Assembly (NCBI GenBank): GCA_015179045.1
Contig: WHUZ01000005.1
Span: 434,001-498,000, forward strand
Reading direction: 5' to 3'
Source of the DNA: Kalaharituber pfeilii
Taxonomy: Eukaryota > Ascomycota > Pezizomycetes > Pezizales > Pezizaceae
Length of the DNA stretch: 64,000 bases
The position numbers were made by a program, and so were the translations under genes. Below the pieces are notes generated by a model that was not told the origin of the DNA, did not search any database, and saw only the letters and a program-made list of their open reading frames with translations. Shown here in pieces: positions 18,935 to 31,179 of this stretch. Positions within the stretch are counted from its first letter, which is position 1, and each line of letters opens with the position of its first letter.

Positions 18935-21765
18935 TCACGCTTTGACCTCCTCCGACTTCTCCCCACTCCCGTCTGCAAAGCTCTCTCCAAACGCCGAGTA
19001 CCCGCCCTCCTCCTCGTCCCCATCGCCAACCAACCCAACAACGGTCTTCAACTCCTTCTCCACTTCCACCCGCCTCTTCTCTAGGGCGTCCATCTCCTTC
19101 AGCCGCTCACGTAATTCTTCAAGCTCCCGCGCTGCGCTAGTTCGTTCACGGTCAGTACCAATCTTATCAAATTCCCATCCATCGCCGTTAGGGCCGGTGC
19201 CGAGGAGGAGTTGGTAGGTGTGGTATTTCTTGAGGGAGAGGCGGGAGGAGATAGTGATTAGTGCTGCAGACCGAGAGGTGTTAGTGATAATGGTATATCT
19301 TTTAAAAGAGCACGTTGAGGTGAAGAAAGGTTAACTTACTAATGCCTTGTTCCTTGCAAATCTCGTACAGCAGACCCTCTACATCTGACGATACGGCGGA
19401 TGTTCCTTCATCAATGAAGACATATTTCGGTCTCTATAATGGATTTGTTAGATTTTGTTACCCTCAACTGAACGAATAGCGGTTCAGATGTTGTACTAAC
19501 GTGATATAGGACCCTGGCAAAACCCATCCTCTGTTTCTCTCCTCCACTCAAAACATCCTTCCATTCTTTCCTCGTATTCCATCCTCCTTCTCTCTCTACT
19601 AGGTAGCCCAACCTCACCATTCCAAGCACCCTAAGCAAATCCTCATCCGCTCTTCCCGTCTCTTTCATATCCATCTCTGTATGGGGATAAATTACTTGAT
19701 CCCTCAAGGTACCCACGCTCATGTACACCCTTTGCGGAAGGAACAAAATACCTTCTCCCATTCCCGATGCAGCGCCCCCGGCCGCTCCGGTGAACTTGCC
19801 TGTACCTCCTCCAATCTTCTTTGGTCGAGAGACAAGTCCACGATACACAGGCCACAGCCCAGCAACGATCCTAGCCACAGCAGACTTGCCGACGCCATTA
19901 GGGCCTGAGATAAGAAGGTGCTCTCCAGCACGAACTACGATGTCGACGCCTTCGATGAGCAGTTCGCCGCCTATAGGATACATGTTTGGAGCAACAATGG
20001 GGACATTCTCCACACGCACGCCATCAAAACCAACGTGCATCATACCCTGAACATCTTCGAGGCTAAATTCCTCTGGCTCACCACCAGATGCACGTGGGGG
20101 ATAAGCGTTGGCATGAACGCGGTGTAGCGTGCTGATGAGTGAATAAACTCTTGAGGTATACCCGGCAAGCTCGGCCAAATCTTTGATGGAGTACATCATA
20201 CGACCACCCGCATCTGCGAGGGAAAGCATGAGTCGTTTGTTGGTGATAAAAGACTTGGTACGAGATTGCTGGCGTGCGGATGAGGGGATATCAGAGGGAC
20301 TACCCCCATCCGAGGCGAGTTCAAGAAGTCCTCCAAGTCCACCCCAGGCAGGGAGGAATATAGGGACGGATGATATTAGATAACCAAATGCGGCTGGACA
20401 GTGATATGTGGTTAGCCTGAGTCGGAAGAGAGAGCGCAAAGCTGGGGAAGATGGAGGGGAGCATTAACATACACCAACTATACTTGAGGATGAAATCTTC
20501 TAACATATTATACCGGATCTTGAGGGAATAAATGTTCTCCAATAATGACTTTAGTTCCCTAAATCCTTTCTCCAGTACCGTCTTCTCCATCTCACTACCT
20601 CCGTAAAATGCAATCTCTTCCGCATTGCTGATTAGTCTTGTGTGGTTTGCCCTCACAGCACCCTCTCCGCGCCCGACCATATCCGCCAGGCGTGCAAAGT
20701 TCGGAGCAAGCTTTCTCAACAGCCATGCGGTGGCGATGTAATTTGCAGCGATACCGCTGAAAGCCAACAGTCCAAGACTTCGAGCAAGTTGATAATTAAA
20801 TACCATAAGGTCTAAAGATGGTTTTCCTAGTGACGAATAAAGTGCTGCTGCAGAGTCACAAAAAAGAGTCAAGTCAGACGTTATGTACTGGTCAGGGCCT
20901 CCACCAGAAGCCAGTCCGCCATCAAGGTTGGTGAGCTTGTAATAAGAAAGTTCATCGTTAAGATAGAGATCATGAATGTAGCGAGTAAGCCGAGTACGGA
21001 AGGAGATTGAGATTTTTGATTGTAGATATTTGATCTAAGAAGAGTCAGTATTGAAGGTAACAAAATACTTGTAAGGTCAAATACCATTGCGTTGCAGTAA
21101 ACTGCAGGGCCGCCAACACTGACCCATTTGATGAGTCCCCAGATAAATCCCTTTCCATTACCGGCTACCAAATCCCGCACAATCGCGCCATCTAATCTTG
21201 CGATAACCAGACTGAGATACGTTCTTGAAACTAAGAAGAAGGCATGCAAGGAAAGAAGCATAGTCTCTTTTGATCTTATCCTAGGGACCATAATACTCCA
21301 TAGCGCAAGGAATTGATGTAGAAACGCTAAATTTAGTCCCGGCTTCGTATCCATCGGGGGGGGATGGTATCCAGCAGCTTGGCCAGCCCCCCGCTGCTGC
21401 GGCAGAAACAGCCTTCGGTGTGAGAGGAATGTCGTTGCCTTTGTGGGATGAATGACAACGCGCGAAAAGTTCTGCTTCCCGCCATCTGTGTCCTGTCGGT
21501 TTGATGTAGGTACATAGATAACCTTGCTTCCATCTTGCCTGAGAATACCGCTGTTCCGTCGTACTATACCTCGCCACCGGCCTTGTTCCTTTTCACGCTT
21601 GAGGTTACGCCGCCGCCTGGCTTCGCAGAGGAGGCTAATAAGAAGGATGGAAAATGCCGAAGACGCAATGAGCCTTTGTTTTTTCGCATTGGAGGATATC
21701 GAATTCAATATTGTTATTAGCCGCTGTAGGGGAGAGAGCGGACGGAGGGTGGATTGAGCAGCCAT
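18935..21765 (-). CDS. peroxisomal ABCD-family fatty acyl transporter (PXA type)
   Basis: A half-size ABC transporter of the peroxisomal ABCD/PXA family, which imports long-chain acyl groups or acyl-CoA for beta-oxidation and works as a dimer. Five exons (21765-21085, 21034-20473, 20393-19501, 19433-19340, 19263-18935) give an 852-aa frame across four GT-AG introns of 50-79 bp. The membrane domain comes first, with the EEIAFYGG loop near residues 366-373. Then come Walker A GPNGVGKS (578-585), the signature LSGGEKQRMGFAR (696-708) and Walker B KYVFIDEGTSAVSS. Walker B has G where most family members have C or A. The C-terminus is a charged helical tail. The ATG at 21765 (MAAQSTLRP) matches the family; an ATG 13 codons upstream (21804) is possible. 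Whether it is the PXA1 or PXA2 orthologue needs a tree. Confidence 0.88.
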
Positions 21766-21804
21766 CTGCGCCAGGGGATGATTGCTGCAGAAGCAAGAGG
21801 GCAA

Positions 21805-24363
21805 AGGGACGCAGATCAGCGGAAGCAGCTATGCGTTGCGCAGTCGTCTTGAATTTCACTCGCTCGGTGCTGTGTTTCTCTGTCAGGTCTCTAAAATCTT
21901 GGAGCCGGGTGCTGAGCTATGCCATCATGGGGTGGAACCCCTAGTTCCGGGCGTTTTGTGCGGCTTGAATGGGTGCAACTGCTGTGGTGCCGAGAAGAGG
22001 GTACGGAAGGAACGCTTGCTCTCTACTGCTAGTATTCTCCGTACCCGCAATAATTGGGGGGGTTCTCGTGAGGATATGGCGGCGGAGGGCGGGGGGGGAG
22101 GGGAAAGGATGAGAGCAGAAATGGATGGCGGGTCGAGGGGCACTTGGAGCTTCCGGTGGGCGCCAAGACCTTCCCCGTCGGCAAAGCCAGAGGCGTCCCT
22201 CTCGCATGTGACGGGGCCCAGCCGCTACCCCACGCCGCGAGGCTGCGAACCGTGGGGAACACGCCGCACTATCATACCGGCCGTGCTATGCCCGACTCGA
22301 CGCGGCGGGCAGGGCAGCTGCATACAATGCAGCGCGGACACCACATGTTAAGCAAGAAGGGCAGCCCCCATTCCGAAGCCCATGCATACATGAGTATTCC
22401 CACGGCGATGCGACGCATGCACCCCATTGTAATTAATCTATGCATACTTAATCCCACCAAGGTTGCTTACTTAACTGCTCTCTCCCCCTCTGCCGGTCCT
22501 TGGCGATCGGGCAGAAAACGCTCTTGGTATACGTACAAAATGTCACGAGTGCACATTGTGACCACGCATGCCGCTCCAGAGCATGCACTTGCGCCATCAT
22601 GCCACGTGACAGAGGGTAAAGTATTAGAGTGGTATCTTCGGCACCCTGAACATGACTAGGCTACCAACCAGCGGACGGGACTCATTTGCATTCTTCTTCA
22701 GGCTCAGGCACCTGGATTTGTAGAAGCCATCCTGTGGGATGAATGAAGCTCCTGGAATTGACCATACATGATCGAATAAGCACTCGTAGGGAAGGAGGCG
22801 TGCGAGCAGAATGTCTCGTTCGATTGAGATTACTTCCTTCCCTCCAACCGCCGATGCCCTTTCTGAAATCGGATGCATCCACAGATCTAACATCCTGCCC
22901 TTCATGTCGTCTTTTATCTTTCCCATCGTAGTGGAGTAACCTCCCCCGCAAACAGGTCTACGCCAGCGGATGTACCTATCAAGTATTATGGGCTCAGGAA
23001 CGGAACCTAAGGCTCACTTGTACACTCAACTCCTGCAACGAAGGCAGTTGTTACTGTGCTTTCCTGTCATCTCGTGGAGGATTCTTCCAGTTACAAATCA
23101 AAATGGGTTTTCATGAACAATATACTCAAAGCTAGTCTGGTTGCATCTCAAAGCTGCTACCTGTAGTTGCATCTTTCTTCATCTGGTTGCTGGAATAAGC
23201 AGCTTGAGTTAGTTTTACATTCCTAGTCGAGTCACATTCCAACTTTTCACTGCTCGAACACACAAAGACTCAAAGATTAGACGCGAACAGCTACTAGAAC
23301 CTCCTTGTAATTACAACTCCTGAATTACAATGCAGACATGGTGGTATGCTTCGACGTTATCCTCGCGAGAGCAAGTCATACATCCCTTTATTCTCATATA
23401 ATTTCCAAGGGAGGACGTGTCTTTGTCCTCAAATAACATTCCCGCCTAACAAGTTAGCCACATTGAAAATAATGGACCGGTTATCATTCACCCCGCCCTT
23501 AGTTCCAGAGTCCGTGGGAAGGATTATCGGGCGGACGAAGATACTGAAACATTCGATTGAAATACAAAAAAATGGGGAGTTTTTGAGCTGAATGAAGCAT
23601 AAGCGGACGCTACAGGAACTCAAACGTCATTATGATGATAAGTAGGTAATCTGTCATCCCAGGCCCCTCATGTTTGTCTATCGGTCGCTGGCTCTTCCTA
23701 TACTCGAACAGAACGCATTACACTACTTGGTGTTCAGTTTCTTAGACTCAAGCCTCTATGCACCCATCTTCTTTATTTCAGATGTACAGAAAAAGCAAGA
23801 ACATACACCTGGATTCGTACCTATACCCTAGAAAACGATGGACCAGAGGTTCTAAATTTAGGAATAGATTTTCATACGTCATTATCCGAATAATAATGAA
23901 CGACCATAAACGGTAATCCGAGACTATGAAGGCTAAGCCTGTGCATTCTGACCACAGTTATAATATACAAAGCAGTAAGAACCTAGATAAAAAAAAAAAA
24001 AACGAGATAAGGGTTTTTGATATGCTTCCACGAGGCATTCCGACTCCGGTGGCTGGCTCAAAGGGGGGTTGTTTAAAATTACCACCTTGCCTACCTAGAT
24101 TCGCTGTTGCCATAACACTTGATCACCTTAAAGGCTATCTGTGCTTATCCGTACGTTTCATACCAGCATAGTTGACTGAAAGGAGAATAAATGGGAAACT
24201 AGTGACTTGAAAACTCGGGCTGGTTCTTTTTTGACTCATGATTCTCATGGTCCTTTAAAGCATTCAGGTATTTCCCCTTGATAAACAGGCGTCCTTGCCA
24301 TTTAAATTCAATTTGAATGTTACAAGGTTCATATTCATCTTCCAATATCACTCTTGAAAGGGG
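21805..24363. other. gene-free spacer upstream of two divergent genes
   Basis: 21900-22330 is GC-rich with overlapping open frames on both strands; I regard these as composition effects. A micro-insertion lies at 23134-23146. 23990-24115 is open on the + strand (MLPRGIPTPVAGSKGG) and might be a 5' exon of the next gene, but no firm splice sites support it. Confidence 0.4.
23134..23146. mobile_element. 13-bp micro-insertion with 9-bp direct repeats
   Basis: AGTCTGGTTGCAT lies between perfect repeats CTCAAAGCT (23125-23133 and 23147-23155). The T of the left repeat can also be read as the first base of TAGTCTGG. Confidence 0.65.
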
Positions 24364-26026
24364 ATGTATGTTAAATCACCATCTCGAAAGAAATATCGTA
24401 CACGGCCCTCTTGGGAACTAAATCAGTTTCGAACCGAAAGCCCATCTATGGCCAGGGGTAAGGAATACTTCTATCGCCAGTCTCAGCGGGGTGAAGGTGA
24501 ACATGAATCTATTGAAAGTGGAATGATTCATTCTGCACCAAAGTTGCGGGTCATTGAAACCTCACACCCAAGGAGACACTCAGATATTCCATTATCGGAA
24601 CGGCCATTGGTACCATCACAGCTATTGGAACAGGGCATTACTAAGTGGCCATCTCTCCTCTTGAAGGATGGTGATACGTCATCAATGTATGTTTCGTCTA
24701 GGAGAAGCAGTGTTACAGAGAGAGTGAAGACAGAATTACGGGCAGCGTCCACAGGTTTGCTTTTGAACAATTCGCATCAAACAAGCATCTAATTCGTTTT
24801 AAATAGGGAAGCGGAAATACTATGACTGTAATTTTGATACGCAACTTCCTTCCACCAAAGTAATATCAACAGCATCATTATCCTCTGTACCATTGGTATC
24901 AAAGCTGTCCTCTACTCATCTCCCATCTATTTCTCGTCGGAAGTCAAACATCTCAATTACCTCCAATAAAGATAATCATATAAGAAATCCTCTTCATCCC
25001 GAAGAATTGGGAAACATTCCATTTAACTATACTTCTCGCAAGCTTCAAGATTGGGGAGCTGTATATCTGTACAATTCAGCGACCGCTGACGCATTCGTGA
25101 GAGCAGTGCCACTTCTCGTTCAAGATTTGTGTAGCCCACAAGAGCAAACACACTTGACACCGCCAGGAACTAGGCGATGCTCCGCAAACAATAAGCAACA
25201 AGCCATGGAATCCGTTAGCACAGCATTAGCAAGATTGACACTGGAGGATGCTTATTTGAAGGAAAGTGATCAAATAGCATTGTCCGAATCGAACTCAACA
25301 TCAAATCTACGGATATCACCGGATGCTTCCAGCTCCAAGGCCGACACGGCATTATGCCTTCAGACTCATGAAGTTTTTAAAGCACCTCCACCATTATCTA
25401 GAACCCATAGTGCTCCCAGGAACCTCAAGCTTCGTATCCGGATTATTCCCTCGTCTCTATTTTCTCGAAATAATACGTGTGCTTCTCACCAACAACCGTT
25501 CATGATTGAAAAGTCTTTCTCGGTAAATATGGATTGGCTTCGGGAACCCCGTGAGAATAAATTAACTCACCCATTTCACCTGTATCAGGTGCATAAGAGG
25601 CCTCATGACAACAGTCTGTACTCACCACCTCCATTACCCTGCTATAAGAATGCAGAGTTACCAGTCTTTCCGCATGCACATACACAGTATAATACACCAA
25701 ACATACACAATCAAAGCCATCTCTCTCATGTCCCTGCATTACCCATACGTGAGCTCCACTATTCCCTACGTCCAGTTAATAGTCTAGCGCTGATTTAGAG
25801 ACTAGACGTTGAATATGCAACCTACCGTGCACCTCTCCTTGGGGCAATCTTACTCTCGGGCTTTGTCAAGAGAGGAGATACACTTGAGATTCCAATGCCT
25901 TGGCCAGACGTATGGGAGGAAACTGTAGCGGGGATTTACATAGGAGGATGGAATGAACATTGCGGATATGCGTTTGCAGAAAAAGTGAGAGCAAATTTAG
26001 AATACTTGGGCTGGCAGCAAGTTTGA
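24364..26026 (+). CDS. hypothetical protein with conserved-looking C-terminal region
   Basis: I do not recognise the function. Three exons, 24364-24754, 24807-25588 and 25799-26026, join in frame to 466 aa. The first intron (52 bp, G|GTTTGC to AAATAG) restores the frame. The second (210 bp, CAG|GTGCAT to TTTAG) is inferred because the downstream frame is clearly coding: DVEYATYRAPLLGAILLSG, then RGDTLEIPMPWPDVW and NLEYLGWQQV. The N-terminal 350 residues are Ser/Arg/His-rich and probably disordered. The C-terminal 75 residues look like a folded domain. Reading through intron 2 instead would end the protein at 25798. An in-frame TGA at 24355 limits the ORF upstream unless an extra 5' exon exists. 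Confidence 0.6.
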
Positions 26027-26822
26027 GGAAATGGTTTCTTGCCTACCAATTAAATGGGGGGAAAGTGGCAGCAGAGGAAGGGAACTGGACTAGTATTGAG
26101 ATCTACTTTATATTTTTACTTTTTTATATAGCTGGTAGGATATTGTAAATGTGGGGGCATCACTTTGTTGGCATTTGCGAAGCATATTCGCAGGTCTGTT
26201 TTTTGCCCAAATTAATTTTGGTTCATAAGGTATATTGAGGATAATGTCGTTAACAGGCGTTGATGCGTGGTCAGATCACGTTTATACGCTTATTTGTATG
26301 ACTATTTGACCTGTGTGAGTGTTGAAGTTAAGTTCTATTATTGTATTATTAATAATTCTACCTCTTCTTTCTCTTGTCTCGGGCCTCCTTTCATTACCTG
26401 TTACAATGAGTATATGTTCCCAAAAGCTCTAGGAACAACTCTATAGTCTTTTCTTTTTATAGCAAGGACGGCCTTCGACCTGTATGAAACAGGCCAAGAT
26501 TTCCTAATCGAATAGGGAATTTTGTCTGATTGCAAACGTCTATCTGCCCCTTCGGCTCCTCTACCGCTGAACGAGTAAAAAGCAAATAAATACACGAAAA
26601 AACTCCGCAACCTGCAGCCAGCTATCATCTCACCTTCTCTTCTTTACGCCTCTCACTTTCTCGCTCCCTCTCCTCCTTTTATTCTTCGCTCTTCATCCCC
26701 CAGCCATTCTATATCACCTTGTTTATTTTACTCTTTTTGCTTTCAAATTCCCTCCCTTCCCGCCGCCACCCACCCTCATTCCCCCCGGCTTCTATAAATC
26801 TATTTTAATAACGACAATCAAT
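26027..26822. other. convergent intergenic spacer
   Basis: Lies between the 3' ends of the hypothetical gene and the subunit g gene. It is AT-rich, then C/T-rich. No gene is seen. Confidence 0.45.
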
Positions 26823-27682
26823 TTAATGATGCCCGTGATCCACCTTGCCTCTGTAGCCCACAATCTTCATCCGGCCAATCATCTCGCCCACGGTGAAAAA
26901 GCCGAAAACCTCCGCGGCTACGACACCGCCGTTGATGAGAGTTTGGCGGTTGGTGAGTTTTTGGCGGAGAAGGGCGGGTGAGGAGAGTGTGGGGAGGATG
27001 GTTGTGAAGAAGATGACGGGGAGGCGGGAGATCTGGGCTTGTATTGTCGAGATGGAGCTGTTTGGTGAGAAGGGGGGGGGGGGGGAGGGGGGTTAGTTTT
27101 GGAGCAATTGAGTAGCGTGAAGAGGAGGACGAAAGAGAGGAATTGGGAGCCTACGGAGGTGCCATGGCGCGGTTGTGGTAGACGATTTTGGCGAGCTCGC
27201 AGAAGGTGAGGACGGCTTGTTTTGTGGGTGGAACGAGTTCTGGAGATGACGTTAGCATTTGAACTATAGGGTTATTGACGGAGGAGTATGTATATCGGGG
27301 GTATATATGATTGGATGGGGCTGTAAGTACAGAACGGATATCCAATGCCCTCCCCCAAATCCTCCACAAAGCCCATCATCCAAACATAGTAAAAACCGGC
27401 ATAGCACAAACTGGAAGACATACCCTCAATCCGCTTAACCGCGGCGCCGCCCCTGCCCGGCAGCTTTCCAAGCGCCCTCACGGCGCCCTGCACAAGCGGA
27501 GCGGCCTTGCTCAACGAGCTTTGCAGCTTCTCACCGACTTTCTTCGCGGTGGATGAAGGGGCGCCAACAGCCTTGTTGGCTGCGTTGCTGGCCGATGAGG
27601 CCGCGGACGAGGTGGTGGTCGACGCTGCCCGGCGCGAGGAGAGGGTGAAGAGCTGTCTGCGGAGGAGCACGGCGGGGCGCAT
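26823..27682 (-). CDS. ATP20: mitochondrial ATP synthase subunit g
   Basis: Subunit g of the F1Fo ATP synthase, an inner-membrane protein of the dimerisation interface that helps shape cristae. Three exons (27682-27424, 27239-27155, 27057-26823) give an in-frame 192-aa protein. It starts MRPAVLLRRQLFTLSSRRAA, a basic/Ser-rich presequence. The family core is LVPPTKQAVLTFCELAKIVY, then RLPVIFFTTILPTLSSPALL and the GGVVAAEVFGFFTVGEMIGR membrane helix, with a GXXXG-like spacing, ending DHGHH. An alternative acceptor 51 bp further upstream would add 17 in-frame residues; the shorter model fits the family better. Intron 2 holds an 11-12 nt G run. The gene is divergent from ROK1. Confidence 0.82.
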
Positions 27683-28761
27683 TGTGTCAATGGTGGTGAT
27701 GGTTGGCGGTCGGTTGGTACTCGGTCGGGGGAGAGGGGGGAGCCGGATATTGGAGGGCGGAGGCGTGGGGGGATGGTGAAGATCTCGGCCTCGGCCTCGG
27801 TCTCGGGGGGTCGGTCGGTCGCGGAAGGGCTGGCTTGGTCGGTTACTGGTCTTGGGGATGGAAATCGACCCCGGATGGCGATGGGTGCGTCTGTGTCTAT
27901 TGGGTTGAGGGGGGGGCGGAGGGGGTAGCGAAACCCAGCAAAACGATGTCAGCACGTGGGAATCTGCCGCCGGCAAAGCAATTGCGTCTCAATGCAAAGT
28001 GCACATGTAGTTTCGGGGGGGATTGTTACCTTTTCGGGGATCGGAGCAGGGAGGGAAGGGGGGGGGGGAACGAACGGGCGAAAGGCACCTCACCTGACCT
28101 CGCAGTGCTTCTTGTATCCCAAACCGCCGACACGAAGTGGTGAATTCGAACTTCCTCACAACAAGAAGGAAAAACAGAAAATTTTTCACGCCTACCCCCA
28201 AAACGCAGGCAGGGCCAGAACTCGTGACAAAAAAAAAAGGGAATCGCAGTCGAGGTATTTGAGTTGTCTCGAAGGTATGTTTTTTTTTTGTTCCTTTTCT
28301 TTTTTGCCCTTTTCTCGCGTATATATATCCCTTCTTCTTGCCCAATTCGATCAAATTAGATTTCATCCAACTTTTCTACTTTCCAATTATCCCTACTGTA
28401 ACCACTTGTTAATTTTTTTTTTTTCTTTTTTCTTTTTATATGTGTCGCTCGCGGGATTATTCGGCGGCTGGGATGTGTACCTGTCACGTGCAGACAATCA
28501 GAATCATGCTGAGTAAGCAGCACGTGTGCTAACCTGAAATCTTGGCGCAGATTTTCTTGGGCGATGCGAAAAGGGAAGCGGCCAAGTGAACGAAGAACAT
28601 ATATCGGCCCAAGAGCTACGTTTAAAGATTACCAACCATGCAGCATCAGCGGCGGTGATACGATAGAGTCAATCGCCTGGACCAAAGTCGACCTGAGCAG
28701 AAACATAGAGATATAGATACCCCAGCTAGCAAAGCACGCAGCAAAGCGCATTGATTCCAAC
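27683..28761. promoter_or_regulatory. divergent intergenic region (subunit g / ROK1)
   Basis: 1.08 kb between two start codons read in opposite directions. It is G-rich on the + strand near the subunit g start (a C/T-rich leader on the minus strand), then has T-rich stretches near 28280 and 28410. No specific binding site is claimed. Confidence 0.5.
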
Positions 28762-31179
28762 ATGGACATCTTCCGCCTTCTCTCCCGCTCCTCGGGCCTA
28801 CAAAAGAAGGGTTCAAAGCAGGCCCACATTGCGGTCCCCACAAGCACAAAGGTCAATGGCGTTAACGGACCCACAAAGATTGAGCTTCCGACCTCGGCAG
28901 CCGCGGGCTCTACCTCAAGCAACAAGAAGCGCAAGCCCGGCTCTATGCCAGCATCAGAGTTGGGTCTGACTGCGCCGGAACTCGACTTTTTTGGCCTTGC
29001 AGGGGGAGATCTAGTCGAGAAGAAAACGAACAGTTCTAGATCACGGAAACGGAAACTAAATGGTACAGCTAACCACGGCGACGAGTCCGAAGAAAGCTCT
29101 GCTTCCTCCTCTGACGAGGGCAACTCCCGCCGCAATAACCTCCTAGACGGGCTCACTTCCACCTCCAAAATCGCTGCCCCTCCACGCCTCCCTACACCCA
29201 CTGAAACCCGGCAACTCTCGAAAACCCACAAGCTCAAAACTACCCACATGAACCCCCCATCACCTCCACCGCCCCCACAACCTCCCAAGCACAAGAAGTC
29301 GAGAAAATCCAAGCCGGAGCCCCAGCCAGCGGAGCCGCTCAAGAAGCTGAAACTGGTCGATACCCCGCCGCCGACGCTCCTCACCCACTTCACGCAACTG
29401 AGTGCGCCGCCGTTTGCAGTTTCAAAGAGGTTGTATAGGAATTTGGTGACGCAGGGCTATGAGAATCCGACGCCGGTGCAAATGGCAGCTATCCCGCTGC
29501 TGCTGCTCGGGCATCAGCCGGAGGAATCGTACCTTCAGCCTTCAGCCTCTCCTTCCACGGACTCGAAGCAGCCTGCACCCAGTCGAATTCGCACAGCCGA
29601 CCCCATCAACCTACTGACATGCGCACAAACTGGCTCCGGTAAAACTTTAGCATACCTCCTCCCCCTCATGGACTGGGTCCTTTGGCGGCGCGGCCAACTT
29701 ACTAAAGAAACCCGAAGGGGCACAAAAGTGGTGATTGCTGCGCCCACAAAGGAACTGGTAAACCAGATATACAACGAGGCGCTCAAGTTGGCTATCGGGA
29801 CGGGGGTGAGGGTGAGTGTGCTTAGAAAGGCCGTGGTAGGGAAAGTTAAGAGTGAGAATCACGGTAGTGATGAGGAGGACGAGGGAAGTGGAGGTGAAAG
29901 TGAGGTGGAGAATAGTGGACACGAAAACAAGAAGGGTGAGCACGCGAAACCAAAAACGAAAGTCAAAGCAGACATTGTGGTCTCCACGCCCACGATGTTC
30001 CTTCACGCAATCCAGAACGACACGATTGACCTCTCGGGCGTCCAGCGTCTAATTCTCGACGAAGCTGACGTCCTTCTTGAGCGCAATGACGCCGGAGGCG
30101 GCTTTGGCGAGGAGACGGCGCAAGCATGGGGCGCTCTCATCTCTGCCCACAGCGGCAGTCTCAAGGACGTCCGTGTTTGGATGTGGTCTGCGACCATCAG
30201 CTCCGGGGTCGAGGAGCTCGCGTCCAAAATGATTTCCCCTACCCCTCTCTCTGACAAACCCCACCTCGGCGATAATCTTCACCCCGCAGTCCCTCCTCTG
30301 ATCCGTCTCCTCGTCGGCATCAAAAACACTTCCCTCCCCCACATTACCCACACCCTGACCTACACCTCCACCGAACCCGGCAAGCTCCTCGCCCTCCGCA
30401 ACCTCCTCCGCACGTCTTTTCCCCCTCCCGCACTCATCTTCCTCCAAACTGTCCCTCGTGCCACGGCGCTGTTTGACGAGCTCCAGTACGATCTTCCTCC
30501 CGGCCGCATTGCACTTCTGCATGCACAGCTTTCGGACCAGGAACGGGAAGGTGTCATGGAGAGATTCAGGAAGGGCGAGATTTGGGCGCTGGTGACGACG
30601 GACTTGCTTTCCCGGGGCGTGGACTGGAGAGGGGTGAGGCTCGTCATAAATTATGACGTTCCCGGCTCCGCGGCGGGGTATATACATCGTGCTGGGCGGA
30701 CCGGACGTGCAGGTGTGGTAGGCGGGGAGGTGATTACGTATTATACCAAGCAGGATGTGCCTTATGTGCGGCCGACTGCGGAGGTGATTGTGGCTGCGGA
30801 GAAGGAAAGAGAGAGGCTGGGCATCGTGTTGCCGAAGGGGAAGGAAGGAACCGGGGCGGGGTGGTTGTTGGGATACTTGCCGAGGGTGGGCAAGAGGGAG
30901 AAAAGGAGGTTGAAGAAGTATGGGGTGGAAGTCAGGAATGGGAGGGCTCCGACGAAGGCAAAAGAGGAGGGGGAGGAAGGACAGAAAAGGAGGAAGAAGG
31001 GCGCTGCGGCGGGGACAAAGGGGATAGGTACGACACCGGGGTGGGAGAAGCAGAGAGAGCATAGGAGGATGGGGGCGGTGGAGGCGAGTAAAAAGAGGGC
31101 GAGGATGCAGGAGGACAGCGGGAGTGAGTACAGCGGGGAGGGAAGTGGTGGGGGGGAGGAGTGGATAGGGTTTTCGTGA
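28762..31179 (+). CDS. ROK1: ATP-dependent RNA helicase ROK1 (DDX52 type)
   Basis: A nucleolar DEAD-box helicase of the small-subunit processome, needed for 18S rRNA maturation. It is a single 805-aa exon opening MDIFRLLSRSSGL, a typical ROK1 start. In order: a charged disordered N-terminus, Q motif GYENPTPVQ (232-240), Walker A AQTGSGKT (288-295), APTKELVNQ, STPTMF, DEAD (433-436), SAT (476-478), LIFLQT, TTDLLSRGVD and HRAGRTGRAG (642-651). The basic C-terminal tail is Lys/Arg/Gly-rich. Two insertions enlarge it: about 28 residues between Q motif and Walker A (251-280) and an acidic, repetitive stretch (362-398) between motifs Ia and Ib. All catalytic motifs are intact. Confidence 0.9.
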   Translation: MDIFRLLSRSSGLQKKGSKQAHIAVPTSTKVNGVNGPTKIELPTSAAAGSTSSNKKRKPGSMPASELGLTAPELDFFGLAGGDLVEKKTNSSRSRKRKLNGTANHGDESEESSASSSDEGNSRRNNLLDGLTSTSKIAAPPRLPTPTETRQLSKTHKLKTTHMNPPSPPPPPQPPKHKKSRKSKPEPQPAEPLKKLKLVDTPPPTLLTHFTQLSAPPFAVSKRLYRNLVTQGYENPTPVQMAAIPLLLLGHQPEESYLQPSASPSTDSKQPAPSRIRTADPINLLTCAQTGSGKTLAYLLPLMDWVLWRRGQLTKETRRGTKVVIAAPTKELVNQIYNEALKLAIGTGVRVSVLRKAVVGKVKSENHGSDEEDEGSGGESEVENSGHENKKGEHAKPKTKVKADIVVSTPTMFLHAIQNDTIDLSGVQRLILDEADVLLERNDAGGGFGEETAQAWGALISAHSGSLKDVRVWMWSATISSGVEELASKMISPTPLSDKPHLGDNLHPAVPPLIRLLVGIKNTSLPHITHTLTYTSTEPGKLLALRNLLRTSFPPPALIFLQTVPRATALFDELQYDLPPGRIALLHAQLSDQEREGVMERFRKGEIWALVTTDLLSRGVDWRGVRLVINYDVPGSAAGYIHRAGRTGRAGVVGGEVITYYTKQDVPYVRPTAEVIVAAEKERERLGIVLPKGKEGTGAGWLLGYLPRVGKREKRRLKKYGVEVRNGRAPTKAKEEGEEGQKRRKKGAAAGTKGIGTTPGWEKQREHRRMGAVEASKKRARMQEDSGSEYSGEGSGGGEEWIGFS

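Noticed and set aside
21782..22659. Long open frames upstream of the ABC transporter
   Set aside because: GC-rich with overlapping frames on both strands and no recognised domain; best explained by composition.
28629..29393. 254-codon minus-strand frame opposite ROK1
   Set aside because: Antisense shadow of the helicase N-terminus.
30049..31062. 337-codon minus-strand frame opposite ROK1
   Set aside because: Antisense shadow of the helicase core and C-terminus.
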